From Syntrophaceae bacterium UBA6087 (GTDB lineage: Bacteria; Desulfobacterota; Desulfomonilia; UBA1062): a DNA stretch of 64,000 bases. A program made the translations under genes and the position numbers. The notes beneath the pieces were generated by a model. It did no database searches. It was not told the origin of the DNA and saw nothing but the letters and a program-made list of their open reading frames with translations. Location of the stretch: positions 1 to 64,000 of the forward strand of contig DIXF01000018.1 of NCBI GenBank assembly GCA_002448235.1. Reading direction: 5' to 3'. This document shows positions 32,497 to 40,884 of this stretch, one piece after another; the first letter of the stretch is position 1, and every line of letters begins with the position of its first letter.

Positions 32497-33609
32497 TTAC
32501 AGCATTTCGACGAAGGTTTCGAACCGGGTCAGGAGCTGCCCCTCGGGGGGGAGCTGGCCTTCTATCTCCAGGAGCATGTTCGGGATGTTTTCCCTGTCCA
32601 GGTATTCCTTGAGATAGGGATAATCGAAGGCATGGGGGTCGCAGAACTTGAGCATGAGGAAAATGACGCCCTGGACCTTGCGATCGATGGCGCTTTTCAC
32701 GAGATTGTTGCCCCGTGCGGTCACGGAGGAATGCTTGGCCGGGCAGATGATCCTGTTGTAATACCGCTCCGCTACAGCCGTGATGGGGTCGCTCTCTTCA
32801 CCCACAGTGCCCTCGAAGTACCGGGAGCCGGTGCACAGGTCATCCCAGACCACGTCGGCCCCGGAGCGCTCGATCAGGGAGTAGACGTCGGGCTGGCTGC
32901 ATACGCTGCCTGCGAGCATGACCCGCTTCCGCGAAGGATCAGCAGCCGCCGTCTTGATCTTCAGATCATCTGCAAGGCCTTCCAGAAGTTCCGCAGCTTC
33001 CTGCCTCTCGAGGATCATGGATCCCATCACGCACGCATTCAGGGCGCTGCCCGGCAGTATTCCGGGGTTTTTCGCATGGAGCTCATAGATGTCCTTGAGC
33101 GCGGTGCGGATGGTGTTGTACGTGCGGATGGATGCATGCAGCGCTTCGTCGGTAATGGTTATGGAGAAGCCTTTTTCAAGCTCTGCCTTGAACTTTCTCA
33201 GAACCGCCTCGAAGTATTCCCGCGCGCTGTCCGTGGTGAGCTTGACCGGGAGCACGATATCGCTGAAGAACTTGAACGAGGTGTTCAGCCTCCAGATATC
33301 CGAGAGCCGCTGGATGGTATCGCAGGTGTGGGGGAAGACCGCACCGTCGAGGTAATTCAGCCTGCCCGAAAGCGCTTCGGACAGGACGTTCCTCACCAGC
33401 GAGCAGCAGTACGACTGGAGGTGCTTGTCCGCGAGATTGCTCTCTTCCTTTGATCCGAAGAGCCGGAGCGGGTGGATGCCCGCCGCATGGATGATCTCCT
33501 CCGGGGTGTAGCTGCAGCAGTAGCCGAGAATGTTTTTCCGGGTTTTCAGCGTCTTGAGGTATCCGTCCGGATCGTCGACAACCCTTTGAAATGCCCCTAT
33601 CCCTTCCAT
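32497..33609 (-). CDS. 2-hydroxyacyl-CoA dehydratase / benzoyl-CoA reductase-type subunit (second subunit)
   Basis: 370 residues, the same superfamily. Cluster-type cysteines are seen in GYCCSYTPEEI, SYCCSLVRN and PHTCDTIQRLSD. The C-terminal MLKFCDPHAFDYPYLKEYL and TRFETFVEML match the second domain of such subunits. It is the first gene of a two-gene operon with a good promoter (33660-33688) and is divergent from the IclR regulator at 33778. The start at 33609 follows AAAGGTGGACT. The substrate (2-hydroxyglutaryl-CoA, lactoyl-CoA, aromatic CoA) cannot be told from sequence reading. Confidence 0.88.
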   Translation of the reverse strand: MEGIGAFQRVVDDPDGYLKTLKTRKNILGYCCSYTPEEIIHAAGIHPLRLFGSKEESNLADKHLQSYCCSLVRNVLSEALSGRLNYLDGAVFPHTCDTIQRLSDIWRLNTSFKFFSDIVLPVKLTTDSAREYFEAVLRKFKAELEKGFSITITDEALHASIRTYNTIRTALKDIYELHAKNPGILPGSALNACVMGSMILERQEAAELLEGLADDLKIKTAAADPSRKRVMLAGSVCSQPDVYSLIERSGADVVWDDLCTGSRYFEGTVGEESDPITAVAERYYNRIICPAKHSSVTARGNNLVKSAIDRKVQGVIFLMLKFCDPHAFDYPYLKEYLDRENIPNMLLEIEGQLPPEGQLLTRFETFVEML

Positions 33610-33659
33610 AGTCCACCTTTCAAAGCTTATTGTTCGATATTGTCGTACTGTGTTCTTTT

Positions 33660-33688
33660 ATTGTATACTTCCCTTGCCAATGAATCAA
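33660..33688 (-). promoter_or_regulatory. Sigma70-type promoter of the dehydratase operon
   Basis: On the minus strand TTGATT (33688 to 33683), 17 bases, TACAAT (33665 to 33660), 50 bases before the ATG at 33609. The palindrome CAATTAAATTG (33686-33696) overlaps the -35 box and is a possible operator for the divergent IclR regulator. Confidence 0.55.
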
Positions 33689-33701
33689 TTAAATTGTTAT
33701 A

Positions 33702-33730
33702 TTGAAAACCGATCCCCCGGGGAGTTTATC
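33702..33730 (+). promoter_or_regulatory. Candidate promoter of the IclR-family gene
   Basis: TTGAAA (33702-33707), 17 bases, TTTATC (33725-33730), about 48 bases before the start at 33778. It lies close to the divergent dehydratase promoter, so a bound regulator could affect both. Confidence 0.4.
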
Positions 33731-33777
33731 CCTTTCGCGCCACCGGGGAAAAGCAGAGGCCTGACGGAAAAAGATAC

Positions 33778-34545
33778 ATGCAGAAACAGAAGCGACTCAT
33801 CCAATCCATCAAGCGGGCATCCGATATCCTCGCCCTTTTTATCGACGAAAAAAAGCCGCTCGGCATCACCGAGTTCTCGCGCAAGCTGGGGCTGGCGAAA
33901 ACGACTGTCGCGAGCATCGTGTCGACGCTCGTCTCAATAGGGTATCTGGAAAAGGACCCTTTTGCGGGCAAGTACCGGCTCGGGCCGCAGATCTTTCAGC
34001 TCGGCATGAAGTGCGCCACGAACATGGACCTGGTCACCATTGCCCGGGCCTGGATGGAGCGCCTCTGCTTCCAGTTCATGGAGCCGGTCAACGTGGGCAT
34101 GCTGGTAGGCGATCATGTCACCATCGTCATGCGCATCGAGCCGGGGAACCGCTATATGGTGTTTCCCCAGGCGGGATCTGTCATCCCGACTCACTCCACC
34201 TGCGTCGGCAAGGTGCTGCTCGCCTTCATGGATGAGGCCAGGCGGGATACGCTGCTGGCCGGGTACCGGTTCGAGCGCTTCACCCCGAACACCATTATCT
34301 CCCGGGAAGGCTTCGTAACGGAGCTTGGCAGGGTAAAGGCCGAAGGGGTGAGCTTCGACAACCAGGAGTCCATCAACGGACTCGCCGGAATCGGCGGCCC
34401 GATCTTCAACCATGCAGGAGGGGTCATTGCAGGTTTTGCGATCACGGGCAACCCTTACACGATAGCGAAGCGCCGCGAAGACATCATCGACGCAGTCAGG
34501 TTCACCTCCCAGCAGGTATCTTCGCAACTGGGATTCACGGGCTGA
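33778..34545 (+). CDS. IclR-family transcriptional regulator
   Basis: 255 residues. An N-terminal winged helix-turn-helix (about 8-60: IKRASDILALF, GITEFSRKLGLAKTTVASIV) is followed by an effector-binding IclR domain (about 75-250) with VGMLVGDHVTIVMRIEPG, HSTCVGKVLLAF and GLAGIGGPIFN. The family senses small carboxylic or aromatic acids. It is divergent from the two dehydratase-type genes, so control of that operon is likely. The LeuB-like gene is convergent. The start ATG at 33778 has no strong ribosome-binding site. Confidence 0.93.
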   Translation: MQKQKRLIQSIKRASDILALFIDEKKPLGITEFSRKLGLAKTTVASIVSTLVSIGYLEKDPFAGKYRLGPQIFQLGMKCATNMDLVTIARAWMERLCFQFMEPVNVGMLVGDHVTIVMRIEPGNRYMVFPQAGSVIPTHSTCVGKVLLAFMDEARRDTLLAGYRFERFTPNTIISREGFVTELGRVKAEGVSFDNQESINGLAGIGGPIFNHAGGVIAGFAITGNPYTIAKRREDIIDAVRFTSQQVSSQLGFTG

Positions 34546-34558
34546 TCCTGCCTTCCGG

Positions 34559-35626
34559 CTACTCTGTTGCGTACGAAGCTATCTTGTCGCCGATCCCGGT
34601 TGTCGAGAGCCCCATATGGCCTGCCGCCAAAGATTTGATGTCGTTCTCGAGTGCCTTGACGATCCCCTTCTCGATCCGTGCCGCCGCCTTTTCCTCGCCG
34701 AGCGTCTCAAGCATCATCTGGCCCGCGCTGACAGCGGCAAGAGGATTGATGACGTTCAGGCCCGTGTACTTGGGCGCTGAGCCGCCGATGGGCTCGAACA
34801 TGGAGACGCCCTCGGGATTGATGTTCCCTCCGGCAGCGATACCCATGCCGCCCTGCGTGATGGCTCCGAGGTCGGTAATGATGTCGCCGAACATGTTGCC
34901 GGTCACCAGGACATCGAACCACTCCGGGCTCTTGACCATCCACATGCAGGTGGCATCCACGTTGTAGTACTCGCGCTTGACGTCGGAGTACTCTTTTCCG
35001 CCGATCTCGTGGAACACGCGCTCCCACAGGTCGTAGACATAGGTCAGGACATTCGTCTTGCCCACGAGGCCTAACGTCTTTCTCTTGTTTCTCTTTCTCG
35101 TGTACTCGAAGGCGTACCTGAGGCAGCGCTCCACCTGGTGGCGGTTGTACATCATCGTCTGGACCGCCATCTCATGCGGCGTCCCTTTCATGCTGACTCC
35201 GCCCGCGCCGGTATAGAGATCGCCCGTGTTTTCCCGGACAACGACGTAATCGATATGCTCGGGTCCCTTGTCCTTCAGCGGGGTCTCCACGTTCGGGTAA
35301 AGTTTTACGGGCCGTAAGTTTATGTACTGGTCGAGTTCGAACCTGATCGTGAGCAGGATGCCCTTTTCCAGGATGCCCGGCTTGACGTCCGGGTGCCCGA
35401 TGGCCCCGAGATACATGGCGTCGTGCTTTCTGAACTCGCCGATGGCGCTTTCCGGGAGAATCTCACCGGTCTTCAGGTACCGTTCGCCTCCGAAATCATA
35501 GGATGTGAAATTGAGCTTCAAACCTTCGGCAGCGGCAGCGGCCTCGAGAACCTTGACTCCTTCCCGCAGCACCTCCGGCCCTGTCCCGTCACCCGGTATC
35601 AATGCGATATTATACGACTTCCCCAT
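34559..35626 (-). CDS. leuB: 3-isopropylmalate dehydrogenase-type beta-decarboxylating dehydrogenase
   Basis: 355 residues of the isocitrate/isopropylmalate dehydrogenase family. IALIPGDGTGPEV begins the fold (about 6-18), VVVRENTGDLYTG carries the Arg and Glu that define substrate class, GLVGKTNVL follows, and GNMFGDIITDLGA binds Mg and NAD. It would oxidise and decarboxylate 3-isopropylmalate, but tartrate or homoisocitrate relatives are close. I chose ATG 35626, 8 bases after GAGAGG; ATG 35632 is too close to that site. It has its own promoter and is not in the leuCD operon. Confidence 0.85.
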   Translation of the reverse strand: MGKSYNIALIPGDGTGPEVLREGVKVLEAAAAAEGLKLNFTSYDFGGERYLKTGEILPESAIGEFRKHDAMYLGAIGHPDVKPGILEKGILLTIRFELDQYINLRPVKLYPNVETPLKDKGPEHIDYVVVRENTGDLYTGAGGVSMKGTPHEMAVQTMMYNRHQVERCLRYAFEYTRKRNKRKTLGLVGKTNVLTYVYDLWERVFHEIGGKEYSDVKREYYNVDATCMWMVKSPEWFDVLVTGNMFGDIITDLGAITQGGMGIAAGGNINPEGVSMFEPIGGSAPKYTGLNVINPLAAVSAGQMMLETLGEEKAAARIEKGIVKALENDIKSLAAGHMGLSTTGIGDKIASYATE

Positions 35627-35686
35627 TTTCATGACCTCTCTAATTTTTTTGGGCAGAATATTTCATGCAAGTAGATAATTTCACGC

Positions 35687-35715
35687 TCGATATCTTACAT
35701 ACTTCTCAATGTCAA
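35687..35715 (-). promoter_or_regulatory. Sigma70-type promoter of the leuB-like gene
   Basis: On the minus strand TTGACA (35715 to 35710), 17 bases, TATCGA (35692 to 35687), about 60 bases before the start codon. Confidence 0.5.
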
Positions 35716-35749
35716 GACAAACCTTCCCCCACGCCTGGATAGAGTGATT

Positions 35750-35765
35750 CCCATTCATGAATGGG
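35750..35765. repeat. Perfect 16-base palindrome
   Basis: CCCATTCATGAATGGG lies between the divergent leuB-like promoter and the Tat-signal gene. It has no loop, so it resembles a dimeric protein-binding site more than an RNA hairpin. Confidence 0.5.
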
Positions 35766-35817
35766 GCAGAACCGGCCGAAGAGAACCGTAACAAAGCATA
35801 TGGCGGGAGGACCAAGG

Positions 35818-36641
35818 ATGGTCATGGATGATGCGGTTACGCGCCGTACATTCCTATCAGGGCTGATAAAATTCATTTCCGGCGCAAGCCTGTATTCCTT
35901 TATTCCAGTCACCGTTCCACTGCCCCTGACAGTTGCCGCAGGCGATGAGGAGCATCCTTACTGGCTCGACGTCCTCTCCCGGGGAATCCGTTACTTCCCG
36001 GACAATATCACCTCGTTCTTTTCCGGGTGGAACGACGACCAGTACAAGGACTCTGCCCAGTATGCGCTGTATCTCACCATGAACCACAACAGGCGGGTAT
36101 TCTCCCTTGCCGGTATTCCTTCTGAAAAGGATATGGATGAGATCGTCGAGAGCAACAAGACCACCCAGTTTATATTCGAGAAGGTCAAGTACGCAAATCT
36201 CGCGGCAGATACCGATCCACAGTTAACCTATGGAAACGACCCGCTTCATGCACGGATTCTGTATGACCTGTCCGCCTTCATCCTCCGTGATATCTCTCAA
36301 ACCGTCGAGGGGTCCTCGTTCACGGGGTTCAGCGATTTTGACGTACTGCTGCTCGAGTCGGGCACGACCTATCTGAAAGAAGCGGTCAGCTTGAGCGAAA
36401 CGCGTACATCTATCTTGATGACACCTTCAAGGAGGTCCTGCGCAAGAACATCGGCACGTATTACAATTGCCTGGGCCTCGTGCTGAGTTATCTCGGCGAT
36501 GTCCGAGAGGCCCAAAGCGTTTTTTTGAGAGCCCTTGAATTCAGGCCGGACGACGCAACGATCCTCCGGAACCTGCGCGAGATGGATACAAACGGCCTGA
36601 TCATCAACCGGGTAGATCTCAACCACTCTTTCCTTGACTGA
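35818..36641 (+). pseudogene. Tat-signal protein with TPR-like C-terminus, frameshifted
   Basis: The first frame (35818 to about 36395) encodes a twin-arginine signal (RRTFLSGLIKFISGA) followed by a helical domain. It then runs into an arginine/serine-rich tail and stops at 36486. In the next frame, from about 36400 to the TGA at 36639, the sequence resumes sensibly: YLDDTFKEVLRKNIGTYYN, then GLVLSYLGDVREAQSVFLRA, a TPR-type helix pair. A one-base change near 36395-36405 would join both parts into about 273 residues. It is either a decayed gene, a sequencing error or programmed frameshifting; no slippery heptamer is evident. The start at 35818 follows GGGAGG. Function unknown. Confidence 0.65.
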
Positions 36642-36649
36642 CGGCGCGG

Positions 36650-37342
36650 CTAGTATTCACCCGCATACTGGTCCAGGTATCCCCGGATGTACTCTTCGAC
36701 CCGCTTTTTCCCGTTGAAGATCCCGAAATGCCCTTCACAGAGGATGTCCGCCTCCAGTGCCAGGAGTTTTTCCATGGAATCCCGCCACCTTCCGATGTCC
36801 GAGGCAAAGTCTTCGCTGAACGGGCCGTGGATATCCTGTCCGAAGAGGATCCGCTTCCCGTTTCTGTCGATAAACACGCAGATGGAGCCCGGCGTATGGC
36901 CGGGAGTATGGATGCACCGGATTTCTTCGCCTCCTATACCGAGCCTCTCGAGCTCGCCTTTGAGGCGCGTATCGACCTTCAGCCGGGGAAGCCTCGTGTT
37001 GTACCAGGATGCAGCGGTCCTGACCGGATCTCCGGACTCTATGGCGTCGGCGTCGAGATCATGGGCCACGATCCTGCACGAAAATGCATCCTTGAAGTAC
37101 TTTGCAGACCCGATGTGATCCACGTGACAGTGGGTGAGAATCAGCGCCGATATCCGTGAAGGGTCGCGGGGGATGTCCCGGATGTTCTTCTCTATAGCCT
37201 TCGCGCCATTGCCTGCGCCGGAATCGATCATCACGATCTCGCCGCCGCAGTCTACGATGAAAACGGCCGCGTCCTGAAAATGGGACAGGGAAGACCCGCC
37301 GACCAGATAGACCCCGTCATGAATCATCTCTGCTTCACCCAT
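36650..37342 (-). CDS. MBL-fold metallo-hydrolase
   Basis: 230 residues of the metallo-beta-lactamase fold. The metal motif is THCHVDH (about 71-77), with further ligands in HTPGHTPGS and GQDIHGPF. No signal peptide is seen. The family includes glyoxalase II, persulfide dioxygenases, lactonases and quinone-cycle enzymes; the exact substrate is not identifiable. The start ATG at 37342 follows AAGGAGGCTTT. It is convergent with the frameshifted Tat gene and follows the histidine kinase on the same strand after 168 bases. Confidence 0.88.
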   Translation of the reverse strand: MGEAEMIHDGVYLVGGSSLSHFQDAAVFIVDCGGEIVMIDSGAGNGAKAIEKNIRDIPRDPSRISALILTHCHVDHIGSAKYFKDAFSCRIVAHDLDADAIESGDPVRTAASWYNTRLPRLKVDTRLKGELERLGIGGEEIRCIHTPGHTPGSICVFIDRNGKRILFGQDIHGPFSEDFASDIGRWRDSMEKLLALEADILCEGHFGIFNGKKRVEEYIRGYLDQYAGEY

Positions 37343-37510
37343 AAAGCCTCCTTCAAAGGATCAAGATATCCGGGATTATAGCATAGAACAAGATCGGCCG
37401 AGAAACGATAACCGGCCCCCAGAATACCAATACGCATAATATCAGAAACGTATGAACGTTTGAACATATGTATTCAACAAGTGATCTGAGGGAAAAAGAT
37501 CGGTGAATGC

Positions 37511-38899
37511 CTATTCGTCCCGCAGGGTGTTTCTTCTGTCGAGGAGGATCTTCATGGTAAACACGGCTCCGGGATCCGCCTGTGGAACGATCTCGATATC
37601 CGATCCTATCTTGGCCAGGGCTATCCGGGCTTCGGTAAGGCCGAGGCCGATCTTCATGGGATCTCCGGAAAAGAAAGGCGCGAACAGGGCTTCGGGGTCT
37701 TCCGTGATACCCGGGCCATAGTCCCGGGTGGAAACATAGGCATACCCTTCACGGCGCGAGAGTGCGATGTCGATTTTTTTCGTGCCGGTTTCAACGGCAT
37801 TGTCCAGTATCCTCAAAAAAGCATCCCTGATATGCTCGGCATCCGTAAAGGCTTTCAGGCGTGTTCCGCCTTTGAAGGACACCGGTACGGGAATCTTGTG
37901 CGCCTTCAGTACACCGCGGATGGTACCTCTGATGTCGACCTCCGAGTATGCGACCTTCTGTTTCACCATGGTCTCATACTGCTCGATCCTGCCGATCATG
38001 TCTTCAATCCTCTGAATCGATGAATTGATGCCTATGAGAGCGTTGTGTACGGAATCGGCATGGGGAAGGCCTCTGTTCTTTTCAATCCTCTTCATATAGG
38101 CGCCGATCACCATGAGAGGGTTTCTCAGCTCATGGGACAGGCCGTTGATCATCAGGGTGAGGTCTTTTGCCTGCAGCGAAAGCCTGTGCTGCATGGCACG
38201 TATATCCGTTATGTCCCGGCCTATTACGGACAGCGCGTAGACATGGTCGTCTTCGGAGAGAGGGGTGCTCATGAGCGAGAAGATGCCGGTACCGCCCTTA
38301 AACAGGTGCAGCCTCACCTCGATCTTCGAAGGCACGCCTTTGGAAAAGCCTTTCCCGACCATATCAGCGATGGCCTTTTTATCTTCGTCGACTACAAAAT
38401 CCGAGAAGGCCTTCCCAACAAGTGAATCCTTGCCGCCGCGAAGGTACCGCTTCATGGTTTCGTTGCTGAACGTGATCCTTCCGGCAGGACCGAGGGTAAA
38501 AATGAGGTCGGTGGCGTTCTTGATCATGGCCTGGTATCGCTTGCTGTCACGCAGGAGGATCTTCTGCTTCTCCTGGATCGTCAGCTCTTTTTCATTGAGG
38601 GCCTTGATCAGCCTGTCCTCCACGTCGTAACACTCGCGCATCTCCGAGTACAATGCCGCGATGGCATTGATGACCATGGTATCCCGGGGTATTACGCCCA
38701 CCACCTTCTCCGGCAAGGGCGTGGATATGGGCAGATCGGATACGATGTATACCCTCTGGCCGCTTACCTCTTTCCACCTTATGCGGGTCTTGTCGTCGAT
38801 AAAGACCAGACTGCTCACCGGAATCCCGTCAAGGGTATCCACCCTCTTGAAACCGGTCAGTCCTTTCAGCGGCGCGTTTCCCAGCCAATATGCATCCAT
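37511..38899 (-). CDS. PAS-domain sensor histidine kinase
   Basis: About 462 residues and soluble; no membrane span is seen. A PAS domain lies in the middle (QAMIKNATDLIFTLG onward), followed by the H-box GLSHELRNPLMVIGAY (phosphorylated His) and the ATPase domain with N-box ILDNAVE, G1 DYGPGI and G2 GLGLTEARIAL. It is probably activated by a cytoplasmic ligand or redox signal. The start is uncertain: ATG 38899 leaves an intergenic space to the divergent patatin gene; ATG 38992 would add 31 residues but overlaps the patatin start codon, and neither has a clear ribosome-binding site. No response regulator is adjacent. Confidence 0.85.
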   Translation of the reverse strand: MDAYWLGNAPLKGLTGFKRVDTLDGIPVSSLVFIDDKTRIRWKEVSGQRVYIVSDLPISTPLPEKVVGVIPRDTMVINAIAALYSEMRECYDVEDRLIKALNEKELTIQEKQKILLRDSKRYQAMIKNATDLIFTLGPAGRITFSNETMKRYLRGGKDSLVGKAFSDFVVDEDKKAIADMVGKGFSKGVPSKIEVRLHLFKGGTGIFSLMSTPLSEDDHVYALSVIGRDITDIRAMQHRLSLQAKDLTLMINGLSHELRNPLMVIGAYMKRIEKNRGLPHADSVHNALIGINSSIQRIEDMIGRIEQYETMVKQKVAYSEVDIRGTIRGVLKAHKIPVPVSFKGGTRLKAFTDAEHIRDAFLRILDNAVETGTKKIDIALSRREGYAYVSTRDYGPGITEDPEALFAPFFSGDPMKIGLGLTEARIALAKIGSDIEIVPQADPGAVFTMKILLDRRNTLRDE

Positions 38900-38990
38900 G
38901 GGAAAGTGTTCGGAATCCCGCAATATTTTCTTTACTTGGGAAAACCGATAAAGAATTGCATCTCCACCGCGAATCCAGTAGGAAGAAACC

Positions 38991-40100
38991 ATGAGCGGAA
39001 GGCCAACAATCGGGATCGCCCTGGACAGCGGCGGGGCAATGGGTGGGGCGCATATCGGGGTCCTCGAAGTCCTGAAAGAACACAACATCCCCCTGGACGT
39101 AATCGTCGGCTCCAGCGCCGGGGCCGCAGTGGGAGCCTTTTATGCGGCCGGCTCACTCGAGATCTTCAAAGGGCTCATCTCGGACCTGAACTTTATCGAG
39201 GCGCTGCGCTTTTATGCCGATCCGGTCTTCCCGGTTTCCGGGATCTTCGCAGGCAAGAGGGCCAGGAAATTTCTCACGACGCTGCTTCACGAGACAAAGA
39301 TCGAGGACCTCCCCCTTTCGTATGTTGCGGTGGCTACGGATATCCTCACGGGAGAGACCGTGCCTATCTCGGAAGGTCTTCTGGCTGACGCCGTAATGGC
39401 GAGCATCTCCATGCCCGGGATCTTCAGACCCGTTATTCTGGGCGACAGGATACTCACGGACGGAGGCGTCTCTGACCCTCTGCCCCTGGACATCCTGAAA
39501 TCTTTTTCCCCCGATATCACCATCGCCTGCAACCTTCACTCAAGGCTGCCCGACAAGCTTTCCTCCTCCCAGAGCAAAGCAATCGTGACTGCCCAGAAAA
39601 AGGAAGGCGAAGCCGATGAGGACATCTCTTCCTGGGTCATCGACCGGGTACTCGCAGCACTCCCTATGGAGAGGATAGCCGAGCGGATAAAGGGCCTGCG
39701 CGGTATGTTCAGAAGCACATCCGGCGATACGGCGGTTCCGGTTCGCGAGAATGACCTGCTGAACGCCCTGAAGGATCAGATAGACGAGAGCAAAGACAGG
39801 ATCGGTTCTCTCATAAGCAAAGGATTCGTCAAGAAAAACAAGGCCGATATGCTCAATATCTTCGAGATCATGCTCAGCGCGACGAATATCCAGCAATACC
39901 AGAAAAACCGCCTCATGCTCATGTACATAACACCGGATATCCTCATCGAGCCGGTCATCGACCAGGTCCGGGCGCTGGAATTCAATAAAGGAGAGAGTAC
40001 GATCATTGAAGGCAGGAAAAAGGCAGAAGCGGCCATCCCTGCAATCAAAGCGCTCATCGAGGAAAAATCCCTGCTGCTCGGCCAGGTACAGGGCGGATAA
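38991..40100 (+). CDS. Patatin-like phospholipase
   Basis: 369 residues. The nucleophile elbow is VGSSAG (Ser near 43) and the catalytic Asp is in LTDGGVSDPLP. The oxyanion loop, usually GGGxRG, reads SGGAMGG, so the usual Arg is Met. The C-terminal third is helical and unlike the core. It should cleave acyl chains from phospholipids or thioesters. The start ATG at 38991 follows AGGAAG. It is convergent with a protein of two cyclic-nucleotide domains; the eukaryotic neuropathy target esterase fuses these same domains. Confidence 0.9.
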   Translation: MSGRPTIGIALDSGGAMGGAHIGVLEVLKEHNIPLDVIVGSSAGAAVGAFYAAGSLEIFKGLISDLNFIEALRFYADPVFPVSGIFAGKRARKFLTTLLHETKIEDLPLSYVAVATDILTGETVPISEGLLADAVMASISMPGIFRPVILGDRILTDGGVSDPLPLDILKSFSPDITIACNLHSRLPDKLSSSQSKAIVTAQKKEGEADEDISSWVIDRVLAALPMERIAERIKGLRGMFRSTSGDTAVPVRENDLLNALKDQIDESKDRIGSLISKGFVKKNKADMLNIFEIMLSATNIQQYQKNRLMLMYITPDILIEPVIDQVRALEFNKGESTIIEGRKKAEAAIPAIKALIEEKSLLLGQVQGG

Positions 40101-40109
40101 TTTCTGCTA

Positions 40110-40853
40110 TCAGAACTCCGGTTTTTTGGCGATCATGAGGTTGGCCTGCTGGAGCCTGTGCGCCAGGGCGTCGATGATCTTGTTTGCAACTTCCGGGTTC
40201 TCGCTGATGAGCCTCTCGAGCCCCCCTTCGGCCACCGGGATAACTTCGACCACGCTCCTTCCGACGGAACGGATCGTTGCTCCTCTGGGCTCGTTCAGGA
40301 TAAAGCTCATCTCGCCGAAATACTCTCCCGGATTCGTGATCATGCCTACACGGACATCCTTCTTCAGCACTTCCAGGCCCACTTCCGCCTGGCAGAGCTT
40401 GTAGATCTCGGTGCCGTAGGTGCCGTCTTCGATGATGATATCACCGTTGGCGTATTCGCGCACATCGAGGTTGATCACCTCGCTGTAGGGAATATTGCAT
40501 TCCGCAACCGACGTGGTCTGCTCCAGCTGGAGGTATGCCGACCGCAGGAGCATGCTGACCAGCCCGGGCTTCGAGAAGACGATATCTTCTATGCAGTCGG
40601 ACTCGTACGTGGCGATGCGGGAGGCCTTGGTCGATTTTGCCGTGGTGCTGTAGGGGATGCCGCGGTAAAAATTCTCGAGACCGAACACGTCTCGGTCGGA
40701 GAGGATGCGGATGGGCTTTTCCATCTGGTAGATCTGCACCTCTCCCTGGAGTATCGCGTAGAAGTATTGATTGGAGTCACCCTCCCGTACAACAACCTCT
40801 CCAGGCCGATATTCCTTAACTGAAACTGCCTCGATAATCCTCGGCTCCAACAT
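40110..40853 (-). CDS. Protein with two cyclic nucleotide-binding domains
   Basis: 247 residues. The first domain (about 5-100) has the barrel motif FYAILQGEVQIYQ. The second (about 125-245) has a good phosphate-binding cassette, FGEMSFILNEPRGATIRSV, in which the Glu and Arg contact the cyclic phosphate. No helix-turn-helix or kinase domain is attached, so it probably works on a partner. The neighbouring convergent patatin is a candidate, by analogy with CNB-patatin fusions. The start ATG at 40853 has only a weak AAAGG upstream. Confidence 0.88.
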   Translation of the reverse strand: MLEPRIIEAVSVKEYRPGEVVVREGDSNQYFYAILQGEVQIYQMEKPIRILSDRDVFGLENFYRGIPYSTTAKSTKASRIATYESDCIEDIVFSKPGLVSMLLRSAYLQLEQTTSVAECNIPYSEVINLDVREYANGDIIIEDGTYGTEIYKLCQAEVGLEVLKKDVRVGMITNPGEYFGEMSFILNEPRGATIRSVGRSVVEVIPVAEGGLERLISENPEVANKIIDALAHRLQQANLMIAKKPEF

Positions 40854-40884
40854 ACAAGGCCTTTCGGCAACAAGACGAAGAAAC

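Noticed and set aside
38899..38992. Longer N-terminus for the histidine kinase
   Set aside because: It would make its start codon overlap the divergent patatin start; the segment is AT-richer than the rest and has no ribosome-binding site. Not fully excluded.
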